DNA of 45,619 nt from an uncultured Oscillospiraceae bacterium (GCA_910585265.1 CAJUCA010000024.1:1-45619); one strand, 5' to 3'. Positions 24,584-31,480 are shown, counted from the stretch's first letter. Translations and numbers: made by a program. Notes: a model not told the origin generated them from the sequence alone.

Positions 24584-24646
24584 GGCGCGCAAATGTCCCT
24601 CGCGGTACAGCTTGTGATGGTTGTTCAGTAGTGCGGTCATGAACAT
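24569..24646 (-). CDS. 25-residue leader peptide of the ABC exporter operon
   Basis: A short ORF beginning MFMTALLNNHHKLYRE and ending with Gly before TGA. It has an ideal AAAGGAGG ribosome site 8 nt upstream and a near-consensus promoter 36 bp upstream. It is too short for automatic gene finding. Position, ribosome site and the following hairpin plus terminator match ribosome-mediated attenuation of drug exporters, as for Bacillus bmrB-bmrCD. The peptide would be the sensor: antibiotic-slowed ribosomes prevent terminator formation. The ORF is seen; the mechanism is inferred. An in-frame second ATG (24640) is possible. Confidence 0.7.
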   Translation of the reverse strand: MFMTALLNNHHKLYREGHLRAPGLG

Positions 24647-24681
24647 GGTGCGCGCCTCCTTTCTGGTTTGAATGCTTTGCC

Positions 24682-24710
24682 AGTATATCCCCTTTGGGGC
24701 GGGTTGTCAA
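24682..24710 (-). promoter_or_regulatory. Strong sigma-A promoter of the ABC exporter operon
   Basis: Minus-strand TTGACA (24710-24705), 17 bp spacer containing CCCC-AAA-GGGG, TATACT (24687-24682). This is the best consensus promoter in the window. Confidence 0.85.
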
Positions 24711-24774
24711 CCTCTTTTTTGAAAAAAGGGCCGACGGCCCCGCATTCGGTTCGATATTATGATACGGGGGAAAG

Positions 24775-25035
24775 CCCGCACAGGGGGGAAGGTGGCATCG
24801 CCGCAGGCGGTGACGGATGAGGGGGCTTTAAGGGGATATGCCTGGCGTCCGCACCCTCATCCGCCCCAGCGTGCGCGCTTCCCCCTGGAAGGGGGGCGGG
24901 GCCGTGGCGGATGAGGGGGTGCGCTTGACGGAAGCCCTCTCACCCGCCCCTTTGGGGCACCCGTCTCGCCTTCGGCTCGGTCGGCGATATACGCTTGCCA
25001 CTGGCAAGCATCGCCCCCCACAGGGGGGAGGGCTG
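24775..25035. repeat. Cluster of intergenic inverted and direct repeats
   Basis: The about 450 bp between the ABC promoter and the SASP gene hold no gene. CACAGGGGGGA occurs twice (24780 and 25020 regions). GCACCCTCATCCGCC (24851-24865) is inverted as GGCGGATGAGGGGGTGC (24906-24922) around TTCCCCCTGGAAGGGGG. CTTGCC-ACT-GGCAAG and CCCCCC-ACA-GGGGGG follow. It resembles the palindromic intergenic repeats common in this bacterial group. Confidence 0.6.
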
Positions 25036-25094
25036 GGCGGCTGGTGGAACCCGATCCATAAGCCCGTTTTCCATCATTTTTTGGAAACGGGGGC

Positions 25095-25135
25095 AAAAAG
25101 CGGCGGCGGGGCCAACAGGCTCCGCCGCCGCTTTC
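25095..25135 (-). terminator. Terminator of the SASP gene
   Basis: Minus-strand AAGCGGCGGCGG / CCGCCGCCGCTT is followed by TTT, directly downstream of the gene. It could work in both directions. Confidence 0.75.
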
Positions 25136-25164
25136 CCCGGGAAACGGGGTATACTGGGGATGGG

Positions 25165-25368
25165 TTACTTCAGGCCGTTCTCGTAGGCCTCGATCATCTT
25201 CTTGACCATCTGGCCGCCCACGGAGCCGGCCTGACGGCTGGTCAGGTCGCCGTTGTAGCCCTGCTTCAGGTTGACGCCCACCTCGTTGGCCGCCTCCATC
25301 TTGAACTTGTCCATGGCCTCGCGGGCACCGGGAACCACCAGCCGGTTGGAATTATTGGTGTTAGACAT
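25165..25368 (-). CDS. Alpha/beta-type small acid-soluble spore protein
   Basis: SASPs coat and protect spore DNA and are an amino-acid reserve at germination. The 67 residues contain both family signatures: the N-terminal KFKMEAANEVGV, which holds the GPR cleavage region (EAANE in place of EIASE), and the C-terminal DLTSRQAGSVGGQMVKKMIE. AAGGAGAATAAGG gives the start. A forespore-type promoter lies upstream. The protease that degrades this class is encoded at 3867-4763. Confidence 0.95.
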   Translation of the reverse strand: MSNTNNSNRLVVPGAREAMDKFKMEAANEVGVNLKQGYNGDLTSRQAGSVGGQMVKKMIEAYENGLK

Positions 25369-25435
25369 ATCCTTATTCTCCTTTTTGAATCGTTGTCGTT
25401 TGTTTTTTTCTTTGTTCGGATCGGGAATCCGAGCA

Positions 25436-25464
25436 TAGTTTGAGCCGCCCGGGTTTTTCTATGC
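25436..25464 (-). promoter_or_regulatory. Sigma-G-like promoter of the SASP gene
   Basis: Minus-strand GCATA (25464-25460), 17 bp spacer, CAAACTA (25442-25436). The -35 fits forespore sigma-G and the -10 is one base from CATACTA. Confidence 0.55.
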
Positions 25465-25730
25465 GGGGAGGGGGCTGGTAAGTTTAGGCTGGGGGTGGCA
25501 GATTTTGCTGGGGGGAAAAGGTGGGGGCACGGTGAGGACGGCTGTGCCTGCGTTGGTTGTGTTTATGGGTTTGATTTTGTCTTGGGGCTGTTGGCGTTGG
25601 GGCGGGGGTGCGTTGTGTCCCGCTGCCGTATTGCGTATAAAAAGCGCATCATCCGGATCCATTTTTGATCGAAAACGGGTTCGGATGATGCGGGTTTGGA
25701 TCAATATAGTAAAGTTGCTTCTCCTGGCCC
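25465..25730. other. Non-coding, strongly G/T-skewed stretch with an inverted repeat
   Basis: No credible gene lies here. The plus strand is unusually rich in G and T (runs such as GGGGGAAAAGGTGGGGG and TTGGGGCTGTTGGCGTTGGG). A fold-back GCATCATCCG / CGGATGATGC lies at 25645-25691. A frame on the minus strand is a Pro/Thr-rich artefact. Confidence 0.5.
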
Positions 25731-25819
25731 GCCAAACTGGGGAAAGGAGGGGCAGTGGAGTGAGTGCGCCCTGACGTTTGAAAAAAGTCGGGGCAAGCAA
25801 TACATAGCTTGCCCCGACG
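25730..25819 (+). repeat. Dispersed GC-rich element (family A), partial copy
   Basis: It carries the block GGGGAAAGGAGGGGCA and the terminal TTGCCCCGACG, as in the copy at 42308-42417. The middle is replaced by a GTCGGGGCAAGC / GCTTGCCCCGAC hairpin. Confidence 0.45.
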
Positions 25820-25830
25820 TGGTGGGCCAT

Positions 25831-25878
25831 AACGCGCGCACAGCCGAACACCTTGCGGTGTTCGGCTGTGCGCGTTTT
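25831..25878 (+). terminator. Strong hairpin upstream of the recombinase island
   Basis: GCACAGCCGAACACC / GGTGTTCGGCTGTGC with a 4-nt loop, plus flanking GCGC, ends GCGTTTT. It is near-symmetric, so it may also terminate the minus-strand recombinase remnant. Confidence 0.6.
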
Positions 25879-25909
25879 GGTGGAAATAAATTGCCACTGG
25901 TCGAACACC

Positions 25910-27130
25910 TTACGGAAAAAAATTGGGGTCTGTGCCTCCCACACTGATAAGGTTTTCCCTCATTTTTGCTGCAATTGGATTGTATTCAACATGTGCTTCC
26001 GGGTCATTCACGCAATCCATTAGATACCTGTGATTCTCTATCATTTCAAGAGTATCTTCATAAGACAATTCCTGCTTATCATCAGTGAAATGGAACGTGA
26101 TAACCATTCTCTCTTTATAAACATATATCTTGTCAACAAAAATGTCAAGGACATATTCCCTCAGCTTTTTATCATCCAGATTCCCAACAAAGCTCTCGAA
26201 GAATTTCACAATATCATCAAGTTTTATATCGTGCTTTTCCCGAAGTTCTTCCGCTTCAATCTGTTCTTTCAATAGATGTTTCTGGCTCTCTAACTCGGTC
26301 ATGGCCTGCTGAACGGTTTCATTGAAAACCCCCGCACTAATGGCCTTCACAAAGTTCTGTAATTTGCTTTCAACCTCTTTCAACTTGCTTTTCAGCGATT
26401 CCAGATATGCCCCTCTATCCTCACTTTTGCTATCTGCGTAATAGTCGAGACACAGCTTTGCGATAATTAGCCTTAATGTAGAATCTTCAAGCATTCGGTC
26501 AAGGGTATGCCTTACGATTGCTTCAAGTTTCTCTTTCCGCTGATTTCCCATTTTACACGTTTTTTTCTTATGATTCAAGCACGTGTAATAGTAATAGATA
26601 TTCCCGCTTTTACTCGTCCCAGATATTCCATGGAGGGAACCGCCGCATTCTCCACAATATATGTGGTCTGTAAGCCAGAAATCAACATCTTCCGGGTTTA
26701 ATTTTCTTGCTGCACCTGTACCGCCCCGCTTATTCTTCGTCAACTTCTTCTCGGCAGCGTCAAATAACTCAACACTGATGATTTGAGGCATTCCGCCCGG
26801 TATAACATGCTCACCCCATTTGTATTCTCCGATATATGCCCTGTTATGGAGTATATTAGCCAACGAGTTCACAACAAATTCATTACCCTGAGTGCTTCTG
26901 AGGCCACTTGCGTTTAACTCATTCGCTATTTTTTGAAGGGGCTTGCCCTCCACATAATCAGTAAAGATTTTCCGAACAATCGGCGCGGTTTCCGGGTCAA
27001 TTTCATACTTCTCATTTGGCTTTCCAGTATACCCCAAAATTTTTATGCCGTTATACATAGCTCTTTCAGCGTTATAGTTTAACCCTCTCAATACATTGCT
27101 GCGGTGGTTCACAATGAAGTTGTGCGCCAT
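25910..27130 (-). pseudogene. Large serine recombinase, N-terminally truncated (C-terminal about 415 residues)
   Basis: The frame encodes the recombinase (PF07508-like) domain (NGIKILGYTGKPNEKYEIDP, then ...IGEYKWGEHVIPGGMPQII), a zinc ribbon (CGECGG...YTCLNHKKKTC) and a long coiled coil. These are the parts of a large serine integrase that bind the att sites. The about 140-residue catalytic resolvase domain with its serine is missing. Family-like sequence (VIQALYASMAHNF) continues a few codons upstream of the ATG to about 27157 and then stops at the junction with a second remnant on the other strand. Base composition is much more AT-rich than the flanks, indicating transfer. Recombinase activity should be lost. 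Confidence 0.85.
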
Positions 27131-27147
27131 GGAAGCATATAACGCCT

Positions 27148-28161
27148 GTATTACATATTATCCGCTATCTCAACGCCAACCACATCAAAACATCCTATGG
27201 GAACGAGTTCAACAAAAACAGTATCAACCGCATTTTGAGAAACAAGAGGTATATCGGGACATATACATACCGTGACACGGAAGTCCCTGACGGACTGCCC
27301 CGCATTGTCGATGATGATTTATTCCGGGAGGCCCAGCGTATCATGGAGAAGAACAAAAAGGCCCCCGCTCGGGCGAAGGCCAAAGTGGATTATCTGCTCA
27401 CTACAAAGCTGTTCTGCGGGCACTGCAAGGCCGCTATGACTGGCGTTAGCGGGACGAGTAAGACGGAAAAGAAATACCACTATTACCAGTGTGTAACCAA
27501 CCGCCGGGACAAGTCCTGCAACAAAAAGACCGTCAATAAAGACTACATTGAGGACGTGGTGGTCCAACAGCTCCGGGAGTTCCTCACCCCGGATAATATC
27601 ACCACGATTGCCAAAGAGGTAGTTGACCTCTGCGAGAGGGAGAGCAACAACGGCAACGCAAAGCGGCTTCAAAAGCTACTCTCTGAAAATGAAAAGGCCA
27701 CGGAGAATTTATTGAAGGCTCTGGAGAGTGGGCAGGCGGTTGAGATTATTGCCGAACGCATTACCCAAAAGAAGAAGGAACACGATGAACTGTCCTATCA
27801 ACTGCTGGTGGAGACCACACAGCACCCTATTCCCAGTGTAAGGGACATTCGCTTTTTCCTGAGTCAGTTCCGCAAGGGGGATATCAACGACCCCAAATAC
27901 CGACAGGGCTTGGTCGATATGCTCGTCAACAAGATTTACCTGTATGACGACAAAATGACCATCCTGTGCAATACACAGGATGGCCACTTCGATGTTGACC
28001 TTAAGGAAGTGAGTTCACTTAAGGGTCACTTGGTGGAGGCGAGGGGAGTCGAACCCCTGTCCGAAAGCACGTTCACAGGAACCTCTCCGAGCGCAGGCGG
28101 CCGGTTACATTCCCTTACTCAGCCGCAGGCCGTCAAACTGCTGAGCTTGGTAGAGTCATGA
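27148..28161 (+). pseudogene. Second serine recombinase, N-terminally truncated; 3' end runs antisense into ssrA
   Basis: Family-like sequence begins near 27150 (IIRYLNANHIKTSYGNEFNK) and continues through the end of the recombinase domain (INRILRNKRYIGTYTYRD), a zinc ribbon (CGHCKAAM...CVTNRRDKSC) and a coiled coil. The catalytic resolvase domain is absent. No ATG with a ribosome site is present; a TTG at 27235 is the first possible start. The last about 44 codons, from HLVEARGVEPLSES on, are the complement of the tmRNA 3' domain rather than recombinase sequence. The native element therefore borrowed its stop codon from its insertion site. It abuts the minus-strand recombinase remnant head to head at about 27150-27160. 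Confidence 0.8.
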
Positions 28162-28377
28162 TCCATGGCACGGTCAACTCTTTCCGTACTCATGTTCACC
28201 ACTGAGATGACGCCCCAACCCGGCTCGTGGTCCTTCCGGGCGGGACGGCCGCGTTAAGCTGCGGCGAGAACGACGTTATCGTTGTTCTTTAATTTATAAG
28301 CTGCCCGTTTTAAGGATGTCAGGCGCATCCGCTCGCTATTCCTGCTTCGGCACCCCCGTCGAAACCAGTACGCCCCC
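28031..28377 (-). ncRNA. ssrA: Transfer-messenger RNA (tmRNA)
   Basis: tmRNA rescues ribosomes stalled on broken mRNA together with SmpB. The 3' end reads GGTTCGACTCCCCTCGCC, then TCCACCA, with CCA encoded. The 5' end GGGGGCGTACTGGTTTCGAC pairs with it in a 7-bp acceptor stem including the G3-U70 wobble required by alanyl-tRNA synthetase. The tag ORF ends KNNDNVVLAAA before TAA (28254), probably starting at a GCA/GCT codon near 28304. Length is 347 nt, normal for a one-piece tmRNA. smpB lies upstream on the same strand. No sigma-A promoter is visible directly upstream, where a dispersed repeat sits. Confidence 0.95.
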
Positions 28378-28382
28378 CCGGT

Positions 28383-28490
28383 GTCGAGGCAAAGTCCATT
28401 CCGTGTGGAACGCCCTGCGGGCATTCTACGCTGCATTCCCTTGCCTCTCCTTTCCCCACAAAGCCTGAGGGTCGGCTTTGCGGGGGCCCC
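28383..28490 (-). repeat. Dispersed GC-rich element (family A), inverted full copy abutting tmRNA
   Basis: On the minus strand it starts GGGGCCCCCGCAAAGCC, passes GTGGGGAAAGGAGAGGCAAG, and ends GGACTTTGCCTCGAC only about 5 nt before the tmRNA 5' end. It matches the copy after crt block by block. Confidence 0.75.
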
Positions 28491-28576
28491 GTTAAGGGCA
28501 CGGCCGCGGCCCGCTTCGCTGGCCTGCGGTCTTTATTTCATCCGTCAGGCTTTGCCCGCCGGGGTGAAAAACATTG

Positions 28577-29095
28577 TTACACCTTCTCCGGCGCGGGATA
28601 ATCCACGCCCTGGGTGTCCACCGTGACCTTCTTCATCCGCTGGGTCTGCTTGGGGCGGTCGCTGTAATCCGTTTTGACGCTCACGATGGCGTCCGCCGTG
28701 TCCAGGCCCTCCACCACCTTGCCAAAGGCGGCGTATCCGCCGTCCAGGTGGGGGGCGTCGTCCACCATGATGAAGAACTGGCTCCCGGCGGAGTCCGGGT
28801 CCATCGTCCGGGCCATGGACAGCACGCCCTTGGTGTGGAGCAGGCCGTTCTGGAAACCGTTCTGGCTGAACTCCCCCTTGATGGAGTAGCCGGGGCCGCC
28901 CATACCGGAGCCGTCCGGGTCGCCGCCCTGGATCATGAAGCCGGGGATCACCCGGTGGAAGATCAGCCCGTCGTAAAACCCGGACTGGACCAGGGAAATA
29001 AAGTTATTCACCGTATTGGGTGCGATGTCGGGGTACAGCTCCGCCTTCATCACGCCGCCGTTTTCCATCTCGATGGTGACGATGGGATTGCTCAT
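28577..29095 (-). CDS. Cyclophilin-type peptidyl-prolyl cis-trans isomerase
   Basis: A 172-residue cytosolic PPIase with no signal peptide. Cyclophilin motifs are complete: FHRVIPGFMIQGGDPDGSGM (catalytic Arg in FHRVI), SMARTMDPDSAGSQFFI and GGYAAFGKVVEGLD. It speeds proline isomerisation during protein folding. The start at 29095 is chosen because an ATG at 29104 overlaps the AAAGGG ribosome site. It lies between smpB and ssrA on the same strand and could be co-transcribed with both. Confidence 0.92.
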   Translation of the reverse strand: MSNPIVTIEMENGGVMKAELYPDIAPNTVNNFISLVQSGFYDGLIFHRVIPGFMIQGGDPDGSGMGGPGYSIKGEFSQNGFQNGLLHTKGVLSMARTMDPDSAGSQFFIMVDDAPHLDGGYAAFGKVVEGLDTADAIVSVKTDYSDRPKQTQRMKKVTVDTQGVDYPAPEKV

Positions 29096-29152
29096 GCTTA
29101 CCATCCCTTTCCGCGTTCTGTTCTGCCGGCCCCTGGAGGGCGGGCGGTGTTC

Positions 29153-29614
29153 TCAGTAACGGCCCCGGGAGGCCCGGTCCATCTCCCGCTTGGCGTCCCG
29201 CTGGGCGGCGGCCTCCCGCTTGTCGTAGAGCTTTTTGCCCTTGGCCAGGGCCAGCTCCACCTTCACCCGGGGGCCGGAGAAGTACAGCGACAGCGGGATC
29301 AGCGCGTACCCGTCCTGCTGCACCCGGGCCTGGAGCTTCCGGATCTCCCGGCGGTGGAGCAGCAGCTTCCGGGTGCGCCGGGGGTCCTTGTTGAAGATAT
29401 TGCCCTTTTCGTAGGGGGACACGTGCATCCCGTACAGGAACATCTCCCCGCCCTTCACGGCGCAGAAGGAGTCCCGCAGGTTGACGGCCCCCAGCCGGAT
29501 GGACTTTACCTCGGTGCCCGCCAGCTCGATGCCCGCCTCGAACTTGTCCTCAATGAAATAGTCGTGGAACGCCTTCCGGTTGGAGGCGACCTGCTTCACC
29601 GTCTGCTTGCCCAT
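29153..29614 (-). CDS. smpB: SsrA-binding protein SmpB
   Basis: SmpB binds the tRNA-like domain of tmRNA and delivers it to stalled ribosomes. The 153 residues have full family length: ASNRKAFHDYFIEDKFEAGI, then ELAGTEVKSIRLGAVNLRDSF, and the basic C-terminal tail (KREAAAQRDAKREMDR) that enters the mRNA channel. A GGAAGGAGGG site precedes the ATG at 29614. The upstream frame extension to 29686 lacks conservation. Its partner RNA is encoded about 780 bp downstream. Confidence 0.96.
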   Translation of the reverse strand: MGKQTVKQVASNRKAFHDYFIEDKFEAGIELAGTEVKSIRLGAVNLRDSFCAVKGGEMFLYGMHVSPYEKGNIFNKDPRRTRKLLLHRREIRKLQARVQQDGYALIPLSLYFSGPRVKVELALAKGKKLYDKREAAAQRDAKREMDRASRGRY

Positions 29615-29652
29615 GTCCGGCGTCCCTCCTTCCGGCGAAAGCCTGTTGCGAT

Positions 29653-29686
29653 AGTATAGCATACCACGCCGCCCGCCCGAATGCAA
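29653..29686 (-). promoter_or_regulatory. Putative promoter of smpB
   Basis: Minus strand TGCTATACT (29661-29653) is an extended -10. TTGCAT (29686-29681) stands upstream, at 17 bp from an alternative -10 TATGCT or 22 bp from TATACT. Confidence 0.45.
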
Positions 29687-29747
29687 GGGAAAACAGTCCC
29701 CTTCTTTGTTACATTTTGATTACGGACGCCTCCCGGGAAATCCCCTC

Positions 29748-29776
29748 TTGTTTTTGCGGGGGGAATAGCATATAAT
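29748..29776 (+). promoter_or_regulatory. Sigma-A promoter of murI and its structured leader
   Basis: TTGTTT (29748-29753), 17 bp spacer, TATAAT (29771-29776). Transcription should start near 29783, at the first stem of the leader. Confidence 0.65.
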
Positions 29777-29951
29777 AAGTCAGCACACTTGAAAATCGGT
29801 ATGCTGCCGATTTTCAAAACAGCGGCTGTGCCGCTGTGGGCAAAGCCCGTGCGCTGACTTGAAATCTGACGCAAGGCCGCTTTGCGGCCTGTGCGGCACT
29901 GACGTGCCGCACAAGTGAAAAAGAAGTGTACACTTCTTTTTCACTGCGTCA
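29777..29951 (+). ncRNA. Highly structured murI leader of two multi-branched domains
   Basis: Domain 1 is closed by AAGTCAGC / GCTGACTT (29777-29862) and encloses TGAAAATCGG/CCGATTTTCA and CAGCGGC/GCCGCTG. Domain 2 is closed by TGACGCA / TGCGTCA (about 29868-29951). It encloses AGGCCGC/GCGGCCT, GTGCGGCAC/GTGCCGCAC and a perfect palindrome GTGAAAAAGAAGTG + TA + CACTTCTTTTTCAC. Nearly every base is paired. It lies directly downstream of a promoter, so it is probably transcribed. I know no named RNA family that fits. Confidence 0.55.
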
Positions 29952-30003
29952 ATGATAACAGGGCTTCCAAGGATGCGCGGCAGCACGGGAGGGGAGGACG
30001 CCT

Positions 30004-30834
30004 ATGGATACGCGGCCCATCGGGGTATTCGATTCCGGCCTGGGGGGGCTCACCGCCCTGCGGGAGCTGGCCCGGCTCATGCCGGACGAGGATCTGGTCT
30101 ACTTCGGGGACACCGGGCGGGTGCCCTACGGCGGACGCTCCCGGGACACCCTGGTGAAATACGCCCGGCAGGACGCGGCCTTCCTGCGCTCCTTTAACCC
30201 CAAGGCCATCGCCATCGCCTGCGGCACCGTGTCCACCACCGCCCTGGACGTGCTCCGGGCGGAGAACGACATACCCGTGTTCGGCGTGGTGGAGCCCGCC
30301 GCCCAGGCCGCCGCCCACGTGACCCGGAACGGGCGGGTGGGGCTTATCGGCACCAGGGCGTCCATCCGCTCCGGGGCCTACGAGCGGACGCTGGACGCCC
30401 TGCGCCCCGGCGTGGAGGTCACCGCCCGGGCCTGCCCCCTGCTGGTGCCCCTGGTGGAAAACGGGCGGTTCCGCCCCGGCGACGTGGTGGCGGAGACGGT
30501 GGTGGGCGAGTACCTGGCCCCCATCCGGGAGCGGGGGGTGGACACCCTGATCCTGGGCTGCACCCACTACCCCCTGATGAGGGCGGTGATCGGCGCGTAC
30601 ATGGGCCCGGACGTCACCCTGGTGGACGTGGGGGAGCAGTGCGCCCGGTGGGTGAAGAAGCAGCTGGAGCTGGACGGCCTGCGCAACGGCCGGCCCGGCG
30701 CGGGGCGGCGGCGTTATTACGTCAGCGACAGCACCGAGGACTTTTCCGATCTGGCCTCCATCTTCCTGGGCGAGGACGTCCACGGCGAGGTGGAGCAGAT
30801 CGACATCACGGCATACGAACGGGGAGAGCTATGA
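30004..30834 (+). CDS. murI: Glutamate racemase
   Basis: MurI (EC 5.1.1.3) makes D-glutamate for peptidoglycan. The 276-residue protein has the N-terminal IGVFDSGLGGLTALREL, then YFGDTGRVPYGGRS. The two catalytic cysteines are C73 in IACGTVSTTA and C186 in LGCTHYPLM. The first motif has Gly where most racemases have Asn (CNT). GGGGAGGAC precedes the ATG. The stop overlaps the next start as ATGA, so the two genes are translationally coupled. Confidence 0.93.
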   Translation: MDTRPIGVFDSGLGGLTALRELARLMPDEDLVYFGDTGRVPYGGRSRDTLVKYARQDAAFLRSFNPKAIAIACGTVSTTALDVLRAENDIPVFGVVEPAAQAAAHVTRNGRVGLIGTRASIRSGAYERTLDALRPGVEVTARACPLLVPLVENGRFRPGDVVAETVVGEYLAPIRERGVDTLILGCTHYPLMRAVIGAYMGPDVTLVDVGEQCARWVKKQLELDGLRNGRPGAGRRRYYVSDSTEDFSDLASIFLGEDVHGEVEQIDITAYERGEL

Positions 30835-31271
30835 CAGACAACGTGATTATATCCATCAAAGGAAAGCAGCTATACGCCGAGGGCGGACCCGACGAGGTGG
30901 AGCTGGTCACCGCCGGAACCCTGAAGCGGGACGGCGCGGGGGGCTACACCGTGTCCTACCAGGAGAGCGAGCTCACCGGGCTGGAGGGCACCACCACCCG
31001 GCTCCACATCGGCAAGGGGCGGGCCACCCTCCTGCGGGAGGGGAGCGTCAACTCCCAGATGGTGTTTGAGGAGGGCAGGCGGCACCTGTCCATGTACGAG
31101 ACGCCCTACGGCGCGCTGTCCATCGGGGTGAGCACGAAGCGGATGCGCTCCACCCTGGGGGAGAGCGGCGGTGATGTGGAGATCGATTACGCCATCGAGA
31201 TCGACAACCTCATCGCGGGACAGAACCTGTTCCGGATGAGCGTGAAAAAGAACCCGCCCCTCCGCCAGTGA
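30831..31271 (+). CDS. DUF1934 (YwiB-like) beta-barrel protein
   Basis: A 146-residue cytosolic protein of the DUF1934/YwiB family, predicted to form a lipocalin-like beta barrel. Family features are the start DNVIISIKGKQ, the central YTVSYQESELTGLEGTTTRL, then the HIGKGRATLLREGSVNSQMV segment, and the late FRMSVKK. The function is unknown. The gene overlaps murI by 4 bp. Linkage with murI suggests a minor role in wall metabolism, but this is inference. Confidence 0.85.
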   Translation: MTDNVIISIKGKQLYAEGGPDEVELVTAGTLKRDGAGGYTVSYQESELTGLEGTTTRLHIGKGRATLLREGSVNSQMVFEEGRRHLSMYETPYGALSIGVSTKRMRSTLGESGGDVEIDYAIEIDNLIAGQNLFRMSVKKNPPLRQ

Positions 31272-31295
31272 CGGGGAATTTTTTCACATTGGGGG

Positions 31296-31324
31296 TTGCA
31301 ATCCCCGCGGGATCGTGGTAAACT
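31296..31324 (+). promoter_or_regulatory. Sigma-A promoter of the rimP-nusA-infB operon
   Basis: TTGCAA (31296-31301), 17 bp spacer, TAAACT (31319-31324). Confidence 0.75.
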
Positions 31325-31340
31325 ATTGGTATGTAAGGTA

Positions 31341-31372
31341 TGGAAGGAGTGAGGCTGGGGCCTCACTCCTTC
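31341..31372 (+). promoter_or_regulatory. Long leader hairpin upstream of rimP
   Basis: GAAGGAGTGAGGC / GCCTCACTCCTTC with an about 4-nt loop starts about 10 nt after the predicted transcript start. Only two T follow, so it is a poor terminator. A processing or regulatory structure is possible. The 108 nt between it and rimP are GC-rich with no clear motif. Confidence 0.5.
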
Positions 31373-31480
31373 TTGCTGGAAGCGAGCGCGGAGAAGGGGA
31401 CGGCAGGGAAGCCTGGGGCGGAAGCCGCCGGGGAGCCCGCCCGCTTCCCGCGCGACAAGCGGCAAAGGAGCTGACGCTGT

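Noticed and set aside
24778..25130. A tRNA or small RNA in the gap before the SASP gene
   Set aside because: The fold-backs are simple repeats; no acceptor/anticodon geometry or promoter was found.
25459..25944. 161-codon minus-strand frame left of the recombinase remnant
   Set aside because: It begins in another frame of the recombinase and continues as a Pro/Thr-rich artefact of the G/T-skewed DNA.
28031..28161. Apparent novel C-terminal domain of the plus-strand recombinase
   Set aside because: It is exactly the complement of the tmRNA 3' domain, so it is not recombinase sequence.
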